Shown here: one piece after another, positions 17,032 to 24,719 of the stretch | Position numbering within the stretch: position 1 is the stretch's first letter | Layout of the letters: every line of letters begins with the position of its first letter | Assembly (NCBI GenBank): GCA_049616325.1 | Contig: JBMZHG010000006.1 | Coordinates: 1-64,000 of the forward strand | Reading direction: 5' to 3' | Source of the DNA: UBA11663 sp049616325 | GTDB taxonomy: Bacteria > Bacteroidota > Bacteroidia > Flavobacteriales_D > Sanyastnellaceae | DNA length: 64,000 nucleotides | Program-made: the position numbers and the translations under genes | The notes under the pieces: generated by a model | Told to the model about the DNA's origin: nothing | Seen by the model: only the letters and a program-made list of their open reading frames with translations | Databases searched by the model: none

Positions 17032-18370
17032 GTGAAGTGGTGATGCGGCGGCCGTCCCAAACCTTTGTTCCGTTCACCCACGTTTCGTGAACGCGGCTCT
17101 TGAAGGTGTGGCCTTGGAAGGGGGACCACCCGCATTTGGACATGACGTTGTCTTCGCGCACCGTCCAAGGATCGTTCGGTTGGACGAGCACGAGGTCGGC
17201 CTTCATGCCCGGGCGAATGAATCCGCGATCCGTCATGCGGAAAAGGCGCGCCACACGGTGAGCCATGAGGTCGGCGACTTTGTCCACCGTCATCAATCCG
17301 TCGTGAACAAGGTCGAGCATTGCCACCAGCGCGTGCTGCACGAGCGGTCCACCGGAGGGCGCTTCGAAGTAACTCCGGGTTTTTTCCTCCTTCGTGTGGG
17401 GAGCGTGATCTGTGGCGACGACGTCGATGCGCCCATCCAGAATGGCCGCCCGAATCTGTTCGCGGTCGGCCGCCGTTTTTACCGCCGGATTCCACTTGAT
17501 GTGCGTGCCCTTCGCCTCGTAATCGGCGTCGGAAAACCACAGGTGGTGGATGCAGGCTTCAGCCGTAATGCGCTTGTCTTCGAGCTCTTTGGTGTTGTCA
17601 AACAGGTCGAGTTCACGCGCCGTGCTGATGTGCAGGATGTGCAGTTGTGTGTTGAGCTTCGTGGCCAGTTCCACAGCCTTGGACGAGCTGCGGTAGCAAG
17701 CTTCAGCACTGCGGATGATGGGGTGTTGGGCGATGGGAACGTGGGCCCCATACCGCGCCCTTGCCGCCTTTGCATTGGCGCGCACCGTGGCTTCGTCTTC
17801 GCAGTGGGTGGCCACCAGGGTTGGGGCTTCCTTGAAGATGCCCTCGAGGACCGCCGATTCGTCCACCAACATGTCTCCCGTCGAGGATCCCATGAAGACC
17901 TTGATCCCGCACACCCGCGTCGGATCCGTTTTGAGCACTTCGTCCAAATTGTGGTTGCTCGCCCCCATGAAGAAGCTGTAGTTCACGGGACTTACCTCCG
18001 CGGCGCGGTCGTACTTGTCTTGCAACAGCTGTTGCGTCAGGGCTTGAGGCACCGTGTTGGGCATCTCCATGAACGACGTGATGCCTCCAGCTGCTGCCGC
18101 GGCACTCTCCGTGGCGATTTCAGCTTTGTGGGTCAGGCCCGGCTCTCGAAAGTGCACCTGGTCGTCAATGCACCCCGGCATCAGCCAAAACCCCGTGCAA
18201 TCCTTCACCTCAGCGGCCTGGACTTGGGCCTGGACTTCCGCGTCGGCGCTTTGCTCCGCCAACCTCGCGCCGACCGCCACAATGTTCTCACCTTCAATCA
18301 AGACGTCTTGCACCTTCACGGCGCCGTCGTTCACCACGTGGGCGTTTTGGAACAGAATGGCTTGGGGCAT
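16991..18370 (-). CDS. pyrC: Dihydroorotase, bacteroidal class I type
   Basis: A 459-residue amidohydrolase that closes carbamoyl-aspartate to dihydroorotate in pyrimidine synthesis. The metal-site segment reads GCIDDQVHFREPGLTHKAEI, so the first His of the usual DxHxHxR motif is Gln, a feature recalled from bacteroidal enzymes. Other landmarks are FMEMPNTVPQAL, YSFFMGASNHNLDEVL, VATHCEDEATV, LHILHISTARELDLF and VVATDHAPHTKEEK with the metal/catalytic Asp. It lies between the mannose synthase (22-base gap) and DUF4296 (overlap) in one operon. Confidence 0.94.
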   Translation of the reverse strand: MPQAILFQNAHVVNDGAVKVQDVLIEGENIVAVGARLAEQSADAEVQAQVQAAEVKDCTGFWLMPGCIDDQVHFREPGLTHKAEIATESAAAAAGGITSFMEMPNTVPQALTQQLLQDKYDRAAEVSPVNYSFFMGASNHNLDEVLKTDPTRVCGIKVFMGSSTGDMLVDESAVLEGIFKEAPTLVATHCEDEATVRANAKAARARYGAHVPIAQHPIIRSAEACYRSSSKAVELATKLNTQLHILHISTARELDLFDNTKELEDKRITAEACIHHLWFSDADYEAKGTHIKWNPAVKTAADREQIRAAILDGRIDVVATDHAPHTKEEKTRSYFEAPSGGPLVQHALVAMLDLVHDGLMTVDKVADLMAHRVARLFRMTDRGFIRPGMKADLVLVQPNDPWTVREDNVMSKCGWSPFQGHTFKSRVHETWVNGTKVWDGRRITTSHGNHVGQRLAFSR

Positions 18371-18392
18371 TGGGGAGACTGGGGGTTGGGGG

Positions 18393-19124
18393 TTAGGATT
18401 TGGGGGGGAAGAAGATGCGTTGGGTGCGCATTTGAAGGACGCCGAGCAGGGCCTCCCGAAAGATGTTCATGCTCATTTTCGACGTGCCCAATTCGCGGTC
18501 CACGAAGGTGATGGGCACCTCCTTGACTTGGTAGCCGTTGCGCTTGGCGCGGAGTTTCATTTCGATTTGGAAGGCGTAGCCGACAAACTGCACTGCGTCA
18601 AGTTGGATCTTTTCGAGCACCTCGCGACGGTAGCACACAAACCCTGCCGTTGCGTCACGGACGCCCAACCCCAGCATGAGGTTGACGTACAGCGAGGCGC
18701 CGTAGCTCAAGATGAGCCGGTTGAGGGGCCAATTGGCGACTCCTCCCCCTTTAATGTAGCGCGAACCGACTGACATGCCGGCCCCGCCTTCGGCGCAGGG
18801 AACGCGCAAACGCACCAAGTCTTCGGGGTCGTGCGAAAAATCGCAGTCCATCTCGAAGACGTAGTCGTAGCCTTGGGCGAGGGCCCACTTAAACCCTGCG
18901 ATGTAGGCCGTTCCCAGCCCGAGTTTTCCCTCGCGTTCGAGCAGGTGGATGCGCTCGGGGTGGGAGGTTGCGGTTTCTTTGACCAAACCCGCGGTGCCGT
19001 CCGGGGAACCGTCGTCCACGACCAACACGTCGAACGGAAACGGCAGGGCCATCACCGTCTCCAGCATCCGAACGACGTTCTCGCGCTCGTTGTAGGTGGG
19101 AATGATGACCAAATTGTCGTTCAT
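18393..19124 (-). CDS. Polyprenol monophosphomannose synthase (GT2)
   Basis: A 243-residue GT2 glycosyltransferase of the dolichol-phosphate mannose synthase type, without a C-terminal membrane domain. Motifs: IIPTYNERENVVRML, VVDDGSPDGTAGLV for the nucleotide-sugar site, FEMDCDFSHDPEDL as the DXD-type metal site, and YIKGGGVANWPLNRL plus FREALLGVLQMRT at the end. It is expected to transfer mannose from GDP-mannose to a polyprenyl phosphate at the inner membrane for later extracytoplasmic glycosylation. It starts the pyrC operon and has its own promoter-like element. Confidence 0.93.
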   Translation of the reverse strand: MNDNLVIIPTYNERENVVRMLETVMALPFPFDVLVVDDGSPDGTAGLVKETATSHPERIHLLEREGKLGLGTAYIAGFKWALAQGYDYVFEMDCDFSHDPEDLVRLRVPCAEGGAGMSVGSRYIKGGGVANWPLNRLILSYGASLYVNLMLGLGVRDATAGFVCYRREVLEKIQLDAVQFVGYAFQIEMKLRAKRNGYQVKEVPITFVDRELGTSKMSMNIFREALLGVLQMRTQRIFFPPKS

Positions 19125-19128
19125 GACT

Positions 19129-19136
19129 CCAAGGTA
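19129..19136 (-). promoter_or_regulatory. Candidate -7 element of the polyprenol mannose synthase gene
   Basis: TACCTTGG on the minus strand, then AGTC and the ATG at 19124. It lies in the 19-base gap after the RluB-like gene, so the mannose synthase, pyrC and DUF4296 can be transcribed separately from the genes upstream. Confidence 0.5.
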
Positions 19137-19143
19137 CGGCGGT

Positions 19144-20133
19144 TCACGTGGTCATGCGGAGCATGTTCAACTCGTCCTGAGTCAGGTGGCGCCAATGCCC
19201 TCGAGGCAAGTCCTTTTTGGTCAATGGGCCGTAAACCACACGGTCGACCTTGACCACCTTGTGACCGAGGTGTTCCCACATTCGGCGTGCAATGCGGCTG
19301 CGGTTGCTGTGGATTTCCATGCCGATTTCGTGCGGGTCGTTTTTTACAAACGCCACCTCTTTGGCTTTCACGTAGCCTTGGTCCAACACGAAGCCGTCCC
19401 GGAGCTTTTCCAAGTCTTCGGGAGAGGCCTTCTTGGCCAAGGTGATGTGATACAATTCCCGAAGCGCCACCTTGGGATGGTTCAGGCGTTTGGTGAGTTC
19501 ACCGTCGTTGGTGAACAGGATCAACCCCGTGCTTTCCTTCTCGATGCGGTCGACGGGAAACACACGCTCTTTGCACGCGTGCTTAATGAGGTCGCCCACC
19601 GTCCTTCGCCCACTTGCATCGTGTTCAACGCCCAGGAAGTTCTTGGGCTTGTTCACGAGCACGTAGCGCATGGTTTCTGGTCGAATCGTGTCGCCCTCCA
19701 CCCGCACCAAATCTGTCGTGGGGTCCACTTTGAATCCGAGTTCGGTAACCACCTTGTTGTTCACGGTGACGGCGCCTGCGCCAATCATGACGTCGGCCTC
19801 GCGGCGAGAACAAATCCCGGCTTGCGCGATGTAGCGGTTGAGCCGCATCGTGGCCGTGGAGTCCGGCACAGGAGCAAACTTCAGCTTGGGCTTTTCGGCA
19901 CCGAATCGGCTTCCGGAACGTCCTCCGGGACGGTTGCTCGGCCCGGCTTGCGGACGGCCGGTGGGCTTGGAATCGGATTTGAAGTTCGGCTTGGCGCCGG
20001 GCTTGGAAGGGGACTTGGAGGCGGGGCGTCCTGCGCCGCGTCCGGGTGAAGGTTTCGCGCTGCTGCCTCCGCGGCGTCCAGCACTTCCCTTGCGGGCGCC
20101 TCCTCGGCGGCCTTGGTCAGGGTTGTTTTTCAT
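19144..20133 (-). CDS. RluB/RsuA-family pseudouridine synthase homologue with altered catalytic motif
   Basis: A 329-residue protein. Residues 1-90 are a basic, Gly/Ser/Pro/Lys-rich disordered extension; an S4 RNA-binding domain follows (MRLNRYIAQAGICSRREADV), then the RsuA-type catalytic fold with YVLVNKPKNFLGVEHD and ELYHITLAKKASPEDLEKL. The family signature GRLD, which holds the catalytic Asp, reads Asp195-Arg-Ile-Glu198 here (VDRIEKESTGLILFTNDG), so both the Gly and the catalytic Asp are changed. It may be inactive or use Glu. The ATG at 20133 overlaps the yraN stop as ATGA. Confidence 0.88.
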   Translation of the reverse strand: MKNNPDQGRRGGARKGSAGRRGGSSAKPSPGRGAGRPASKSPSKPGAKPNFKSDSKPTGRPQAGPSNRPGGRSGSRFGAEKPKLKFAPVPDSTATMRLNRYIAQAGICSRREADVMIGAGAVTVNNKVVTELGFKVDPTTDLVRVEGDTIRPETMRYVLVNKPKNFLGVEHDASGRRTVGDLIKHACKERVFPVDRIEKESTGLILFTNDGELTKRLNHPKVALRELYHITLAKKASPEDLEKLRDGFVLDQGYVKAKEVAFVKNDPHEIGMEIHSNRSRIARRMWEHLGHKVVKVDRVVYGPLTKKDLPRGHWRHLTQDELNMLRMTT

Positions 20134-20570
20134 GGTGGCGCAAAGGTACGACGGAGGTTTCTGGTTCGCGCACCGGGTCGAGGCGGGTGCGGGAGGCACG
20201 CGTCGAAGGCGCCTTCGACGTGCCGAATCACCGTCACAGGGGTCACGTCCGGACGGACCAGAACGACGTCAAAACGGCACGCTGCAGTGACGGAACCGCA
20301 CCCCCGGAGGTAGGCATGTGCGGCGCGAACGATCCGGCGCTGCTGCGCTTGGGACGGCATCCAATGCCGCGAATCGAGGTCAGTACCGCACCCGGACCGG
20401 GCCTTCACCTCGAGGAACACGACGGTGTCTCCGAACCGTGAAATCACGTCGATTTCTGCCCGGCGCCATCGCCAGTTCCGCGCCAAAATCCGGTGCCCCA
20501 AGGACTTCAAAAATTTCACAGCGCAGTCTTCCGCTCGGCGGCCAGTCCAGGTGCGGCTTTCCAAAACCAT
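20130..20570 (-). CDS. YraN family (UPF0102) endonuclease-like protein
   Basis: A 146-residue protein of the YraN family with a restriction-endonuclease-like core: TGRRAEDCAVKFLKSLGHRI, then RWRRAEIDVISRFGDTVVFL and EVKARSG, the acidic E-x-K catalytic-type motif. The family is predicted to be nucleolytic, but its function is not established. The start at 20570 is chosen because the homologous part begins there; open frame continues upstream without recognisable sequence. The 3' end shares four bases (ATGA) with the RluB-like gene, a sign of translational coupling. Confidence 0.88.
   Translation of the reverse strand: MVLESRTWTGRRAEDCAVKFLKSLGHRILARNWRWRRAEIDVISRFGDTVVFLEVKARSGCGTDLDSRHWMPSQAQQRRIVRAAHAYLRGCGSVTAACRFDVVLVRPDVTPVTVIRHVEGAFDACLPHPPRPGARTRNLRRTFAPP
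20141..20148 (-). promoter_or_regulatory. Candidate -7 element of the RluB-like gene
   Basis: TACCTTTG on the minus strand, a perfect match to TAnnTTTG, seven bases before the ATG at 20133 and inside the 3' end of yraN. It would allow expression independent of yraN. Confidence 0.45.
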
Positions 20571-20637
20571 GCCGCAACGATCGGGCCGTTCATTCGCCGC
20601 TTTCCATGAAACTTCACGGCCGTTGGCCGCGTGTTGA

Positions 20638-21504
20638 TCAGCGCAGCACCAAGTCGGTCGTGCCAATCACAGTCGGGCCTTCCAGCACCTCGACAAGGTA
20701 TGTGCCGGCACGCAACGCCTCCGCTCCATCAGGGCTGGCATAGAAAATGCAGGCGTCGAGCCGCTCCCGGGCGTAGTCCACGGTGCGAGACGCGCTGAAC
20801 TCCGTGCCTCCTTCGTCGTCCGGCAAGACGTTCCCGGCGTCGTCCGTGATTCGCAAGCGCAGGACCTTGTCCCCGACCGGGGCGATGCGGTTTTCCAGAA
20901 GGATGAAGCACACCCGGAGCATGTCGCTCCGGTCGGCCCGATCCGTGTCGCGCTGACGGCCCGACGAAAGAACACGCACGCCCGTGGGAAGAAGTTCGGC
21001 GACTTGGAGGGTTTGGCCTGCCTCCAGCATTTCTTCCATGTTTTCCTGGCGCTCCACAAGCTCCGCGTTTTCTTGCGACACCGCCTCCATTTCCTCTTTC
21101 ATCGCGAGGTTTTCGTCGAGCAAGGCCAAATTCATCTGGTTCAGCGAATCAATCGTGGCGATGTACCCCTTCATGATGCTTCGAAGGGTCTCGGCTTCTT
21201 TCTTGAGGCGCGCCACCTCCCAGTAGCCGTTCTTGACCTTGGTGAGAAGCCCGTCGATGCGCTCCTGCTGCGCGGCGAGTTCCGCGAGCATCATCGTGTT
21301 TTCCGTTTCGAGCGTGTCGTAGGAGAAGCGCATTTTCTCCAAATCAAGAATCAGCTGATCTTTCTCCAGCGTCAACTCGGCGTTGTCTCCCGTCAGCATG
21401 CGCACGGCGCCGTTGCGGTCGGAAAGCTGATAGCCGAGATAGGCTACGGCGAGAAGGAGGGTGGCGACGACAAGGAGCCACGTTTTTTGGGACATTTCAG
21501 GCAT
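20638..21504 (-). CDS. Membrane-anchored coiled-coil protein of unknown function
   Basis: A 288-residue protein with one N-terminal transmembrane helix (about residues 8-25, WLLVVATLLLAVAYLGY), a long coiled coil (about 35-165) and a C-terminal beta-rich domain (about 175-288, ending GPTVIGTTDLVLR). The coiled coil contains the IMKGYIATIDSLNQMNLALL stretch, which resembles a segment conserved in unnamed bacteroidal proteins. The most likely topology is cytoplasmic N-terminus and periplasmic coiled coil. It is the first gene of the minus-strand series and lies 67 bases before yraN. No function can be assigned. Confidence 0.8.
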   Translation of the reverse strand: MPEMSQKTWLLVVATLLLAVAYLGYQLSDRNGAVRMLTGDNAELTLEKDQLILDLEKMRFSYDTLETENTMMLAELAAQQERIDGLLTKVKNGYWEVARLKKEAETLRSIMKGYIATIDSLNQMNLALLDENLAMKEEMEAVSQENAELVERQENMEEMLEAGQTLQVAELLPTGVRVLSSGRQRDTDRADRSDMLRVCFILLENRIAPVGDKVLRLRITDDAGNVLPDDEGGTEFSASRTVDYARERLDACIFYASPDGAEALRAGTYLVEVLEGPTVIGTTDLVLR

Positions 21505-21680
21505 GGGACGCAGAATGGAAAAAAGTCAAACCAATTTGAAAACAGCACGCGTTGACACATGCGAAATCCATGCCAAAGATGGCGTCTATCAACACGTCGA
21601 TACGGGGTTTGGGGTGAAGTTCACCACCCCTGCGTTGTTGGAAACTCCCTAGAGAGCGCGAATCTCCGCCTTGCTTCACG

Positions 21681-21689
21681 TATCTTTTG
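21681..21689 (+). promoter_or_regulatory. Possible -7 element of the lysyl-oxidase-like gene
   Basis: TATCTTTTG lies 69 bases before the chosen ATG at 21759 and six bases before the in-frame ATG at 21696. The 254-base gap 21505-21758 to the divergent coiled-coil gene holds no other recognised feature. Confidence 0.35.
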
Positions 21690-21758
21690 AATCGGATGCA
21701 ACGAACGAGGCGCATTCGACGACCTGAACCTGATTGTTCTGCAACCAAATCTGACCGC

Positions 21759-24098
21759 ATGACCAAAAACTCGATACTCCTTCCTGCCTTGGGCGCTCTG
21801 GCGCTGATGTTGGGCCTGCAACTCACCGCCGTGGCCCAGTGTGCGGACGGCGAAACCGAAGTGGTGGTGGAAATCCTCACGGACAACTACCCCGGTGAAA
21901 TCACCTGGACGCTTTCGGACGCCAACGGCGTGCTTTTGTCGGGAGGCCCTTACAGTTCGAACGGCACAACGTACACCGACGCGGTGTGCATCGACAGCGC
22001 GGTGGAGTTTCCGTGCCTGCAATTCGTCATCAACGACTCCTACGGCGACGGCATTTGTTGCGGATACGGCCAAGGTGCGTACACGCTGTACCTCGGCGGC
22101 GTAGCCGTGGCCACAGGCGGAAACTACGGGCAGCAAGACATCGTGCAGTTCGATTGCGCTCCTGGCGCGACGTGCAACGACGCGTTGGCGTTGACCGAGG
22201 CCGATTACGGGACGGTGACGCAGTCGTCCGACAACTTTTGGTACACGTTTACCCCTCCTGCCAACGGCATGTACACGTTCAGCTCTTGCGGTGCGGCCTG
22301 CAACACGACGTTGTACGTCTACGATTACTGCAACATGGGCAACTTCGACGACACCAACGAGGGATCGATCTACTACGACGACAACCAAGGGGGATGCGGT
22401 GAAGAGGCGACGTTGACCATGCTTCTGGAGGGCAACACGCAGTATTGGATCCGCTTGGCGTCCAACGACGGAAGCTGTGGAGGATTCGATTGGGTGTTTG
22501 ATTACGCCGGACCTCCCACGGGATGCACCGATTCCTCGGCGTGCAACTACAACCCTTATGCGGAAGTGGACGACGAGTCGTGCGTGTACGAGGGAGACCC
22601 TTTGTGCACGGGGCCAGATTTGGTGGTGCTCGCAAGCGCCATCACCAGCAGCCTTCAAACGGCCACAATGAACGTCAGCGAAACCGACTGCTACATCGAG
22701 GAGGGCTGCCTTAACGGGTTTGGGTCACGGCAGCTCATTCGCTTTACGACGCACATCAAGAACATCGGTGAGCTCGACTACTACATTGGCACCACGAGCC
22801 AAAACAACACCACCCAGCAATTTGAATGGGGAGCCTGCCACAACCACTGGCACTACAAGGGGTATGCGAAGTACGACCTCTTTACCATGGACGGCGGCCT
22901 CATCCCGATTGGGTTCAAAAACGGCTTTTGCGTGATGGACTTGGAATGCAGCGGAGGCGGCTCTTTCACCTACGGGTGCGGCAACATGGGCATCTCAGCC
23001 GGGTGCGGCGACATTTATTCCAGTGGCCTTAGTTGCCAGTGGATTGACGTTACCGACGTGGAGGACGGGCAGTACCGCTTGGTGGTGCGCGTTAACTGGG
23101 ATTACGATCCGGACGCGTTGGGCCGGTACGAGACCAACACGGAAAACAACTGGGCCGTGGTGTGCATCGAGATTGACCGCAGCAACGGTTTCGCGGTGAA
23201 CATCATCACGGATTGCCCGACGTTCACGGATTGCAGCGGCACGCCCTTCGGAACGGCCTTGATTGATTGCAACGGCGAATGCGGCGGGGTGGCCATGGTG
23301 GGCGACCTCAACGACGATTTGTTGCAGGACCTCAACGATGCCCAGGCGTACGTAGAAGGCGTGCTTGGCGGCGACCTCACGCCTGCCCCGTGCAACGACA
23401 TCAACGGCGACGGAAGCATCTCGCTCGCGGACGCCGCATTCATGGCGGACTGCCAGTTTTGGAACGAGGCGCACACGCACCCAGACAGCTCGGGCGTTCA
23501 CAGCCACTGCGAGTTCCCAGTGAACGACATCACCAACCCGTTTGACACCACGCACTTCACGATTGCAAGCGTCGACTGGGACAACCAGTACTTTGACGTG
23601 CACGTGAAAAACCCAGATGCCCGCATCTACGGTTACCAGTTGCAGTTTGACGGAGTTGCAATCAGCCAAACCGAAAGCCTCCTCGACCCCGCGGAGGGCT
23701 ACACAGGCACGCCGTCCCACGCACCGGGAGGCAACCAGGTGGTGACGCTCGGTTACGACGGCATGACCGTGCCGAAGCACACGGAGTACGTGCCGCTGCT
23801 GCGCGTTCACTGGATCGGCAACGCCAACGGCATGGTTTGCATTTCAGGGGACCACGAAGTGATGAACGACTACCTCCAAAAGACGCTTCTCAACCTCGAC
23901 AACCCCTGCCAAGAACAGACCACCCAGGCCTGCCCAGGCGACATGGACGGCGACGGCGTGGTGACGGTGTCGGACATCCTTGACGTGTTGAGCGAATTCG
24001 GCTGCGTCGAAGGCTGTGCAATGGACATCAACGGCGACGGGTCTGTCAACGTGACGGACGTGCTGGCGGTTCTCTCCGCGTTCGGCACGGCCTGCTGA
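21759..24098 (+). CDS. Secreted lysyl-oxidase-like protein with dockerin-like repeats
   Basis: A 779-residue exported protein. Order: signal peptide (1-25); two beta-domains (NDSYGDGICCGYGQGAYTL, and a PPC-like region with FWYTFTPPANGMYTF); a Cys repeat (GCTDSSACNYNPYAE, about 255-280); a lysyl oxidase domain (about 285-475); a dockerin-like pair (about 514-575); a beta-sandwich; and a C-terminal pair of EF-hand-like modules (about 725-779). The oxidase domain has the copper ligands His361, His363 and His365 in CHNHWH, and Lys387 and Tyr420 at the positions of the LTQ cofactor residues of human LOX (Lys320, Tyr355). No T9SS domain is seen. An upstream in-frame ATG at 21696 would add 21 basic residues; 21759 gives a clean signal peptide. 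Confidence 0.88.
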   Translation: MTKNSILLPALGALALMLGLQLTAVAQCADGETEVVVEILTDNYPGEITWTLSDANGVLLSGGPYSSNGTTYTDAVCIDSAVEFPCLQFVINDSYGDGICCGYGQGAYTLYLGGVAVATGGNYGQQDIVQFDCAPGATCNDALALTEADYGTVTQSSDNFWYTFTPPANGMYTFSSCGAACNTTLYVYDYCNMGNFDDTNEGSIYYDDNQGGCGEEATLTMLLEGNTQYWIRLASNDGSCGGFDWVFDYAGPPTGCTDSSACNYNPYAEVDDESCVYEGDPLCTGPDLVVLASAITSSLQTATMNVSETDCYIEEGCLNGFGSRQLIRFTTHIKNIGELDYYIGTTSQNNTTQQFEWGACHNHWHYKGYAKYDLFTMDGGLIPIGFKNGFCVMDLECSGGGSFTYGCGNMGISAGCGDIYSSGLSCQWIDVTDVEDGQYRLVVRVNWDYDPDALGRYETNTENNWAVVCIEIDRSNGFAVNIITDCPTFTDCSGTPFGTALIDCNGECGGVAMVGDLNDDLLQDLNDAQAYVEGVLGGDLTPAPCNDINGDGSISLADAAFMADCQFWNEAHTHPDSSGVHSHCEFPVNDITNPFDTTHFTIASVDWDNQYFDVHVKNPDARIYGYQLQFDGVAISQTESLLDPAEGYTGTPSHAPGGNQVVTLGYDGMTVPKHTEYVPLLRVHWIGNANGMVCISGDHEVMNDYLQKTLLNLDNPCQEQTTQACPGDMDGDGVVTVSDILDVLSEFGCVEGCAMDINGDGSVNVTDVLAVLSAFGTAC

Positions 24099-24140
24099 GC
24101 GCCTGACGAGCCTCTGAATTTGGTCCTTCCGGGCTCAAAC

Positions 24141-24183
24141 AAAAGCCTCCCGCTCCTGAGTCAGGAACGAGGGGCTTTTTCTT
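24141..24183. terminator. Bidirectional terminator between convergent genes
   Basis: AAAAGCC at 24141 pairs with GGCTTTT at 24173-24179, with an inner palindrome TCCTGA/TCAGGA. T-runs flank the stem on both strands. It sits between the convergent lysyl-oxidase-like and DoxX-like genes. Confidence 0.8.
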
Positions 24184-24221
24184 GAGCCGTCGCGTTGAGG
24201 GCGGGCCGGCCTTGGGGTGCG

Positions 24222-24620
24222 TCAGGCTTTCAGGAGTCCTCGGTAGTGCGGCATGTTGGCGTACACAAGCGCGGCGTTGAGGGCGAAGATGACACTCATG
24301 ATGACGAGGTGGCTCGGCACCATGAAGATGCCCCACATGAGCATGCCGACGGCGTAGGGAAAGGCCATGAGGACCCCGAGTTGTTCGCGCCCGGGCAGGA
24401 CCATCACGATGCCGGCGATGAGCTTGGCGGTGCAGATGAACGGCAACAGGAATTTGGTTTCCAGCACCGCAAACACAAAGGCCTGCGCCTCGGGTTCGGG
24501 GTAGCCGGTGGCCATGATTGAGGCGTCGCCCCAGTAGATGTTGTACAGGTGTTTGGCCCCGGAGCCCAAAAGAACAAGGGCGTAGAGGTACCGAAGGGCA
24601 GTGTGCAGTCGCGCGTTCAT
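24222..24620 (-). CDS. DoxX-like small integral membrane protein
   Basis: A 132-residue protein with four hydrophobic helices, beginning with ALRYLYALVLLGSGAKHLYN and including ETKFLLPFICTAKLIAGIVM, LLPGREQLG-type spacing and a last helix HLVIMSVIFALNAALVYANM. The layout and the GxxHL/KL-IAG features match DoxX-like membrane proteins. Function in this group is unclear; members have been linked to redox or membrane homeostasis. The ATG at 24620 is chosen because the frame further upstream is not hydrophobic and lacks family resemblance. Confidence 0.75.
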   Translation of the reverse strand: MNARLHTALRYLYALVLLGSGAKHLYNIYWGDASIMATGYPEPEAQAFVFAVLETKFLLPFICTAKLIAGIVMVLPGREQLGVLMAFPYAVGMLMWGIFMVPSHLVIMSVIFALNAALVYANMPHYRGLLKA

Positions 24621-24719
24621 GAGGCACAAGTTCTGCAAATCAAGCCTCCGTCGAAAGGCCAAAGCAGAAATTTTGCATTCAACGGCGGATGCCACCACCT
24701 TTGAAGGCAAGACGTGCTC

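Noticed and set aside
21681..21758. Start of the lysyl-oxidase-like protein at the ATG 21696
   Set aside because: It would put 21 mostly basic and polar residues before a complete signal peptide; kept only as an alternative because a -7-like element lies six bases before it.
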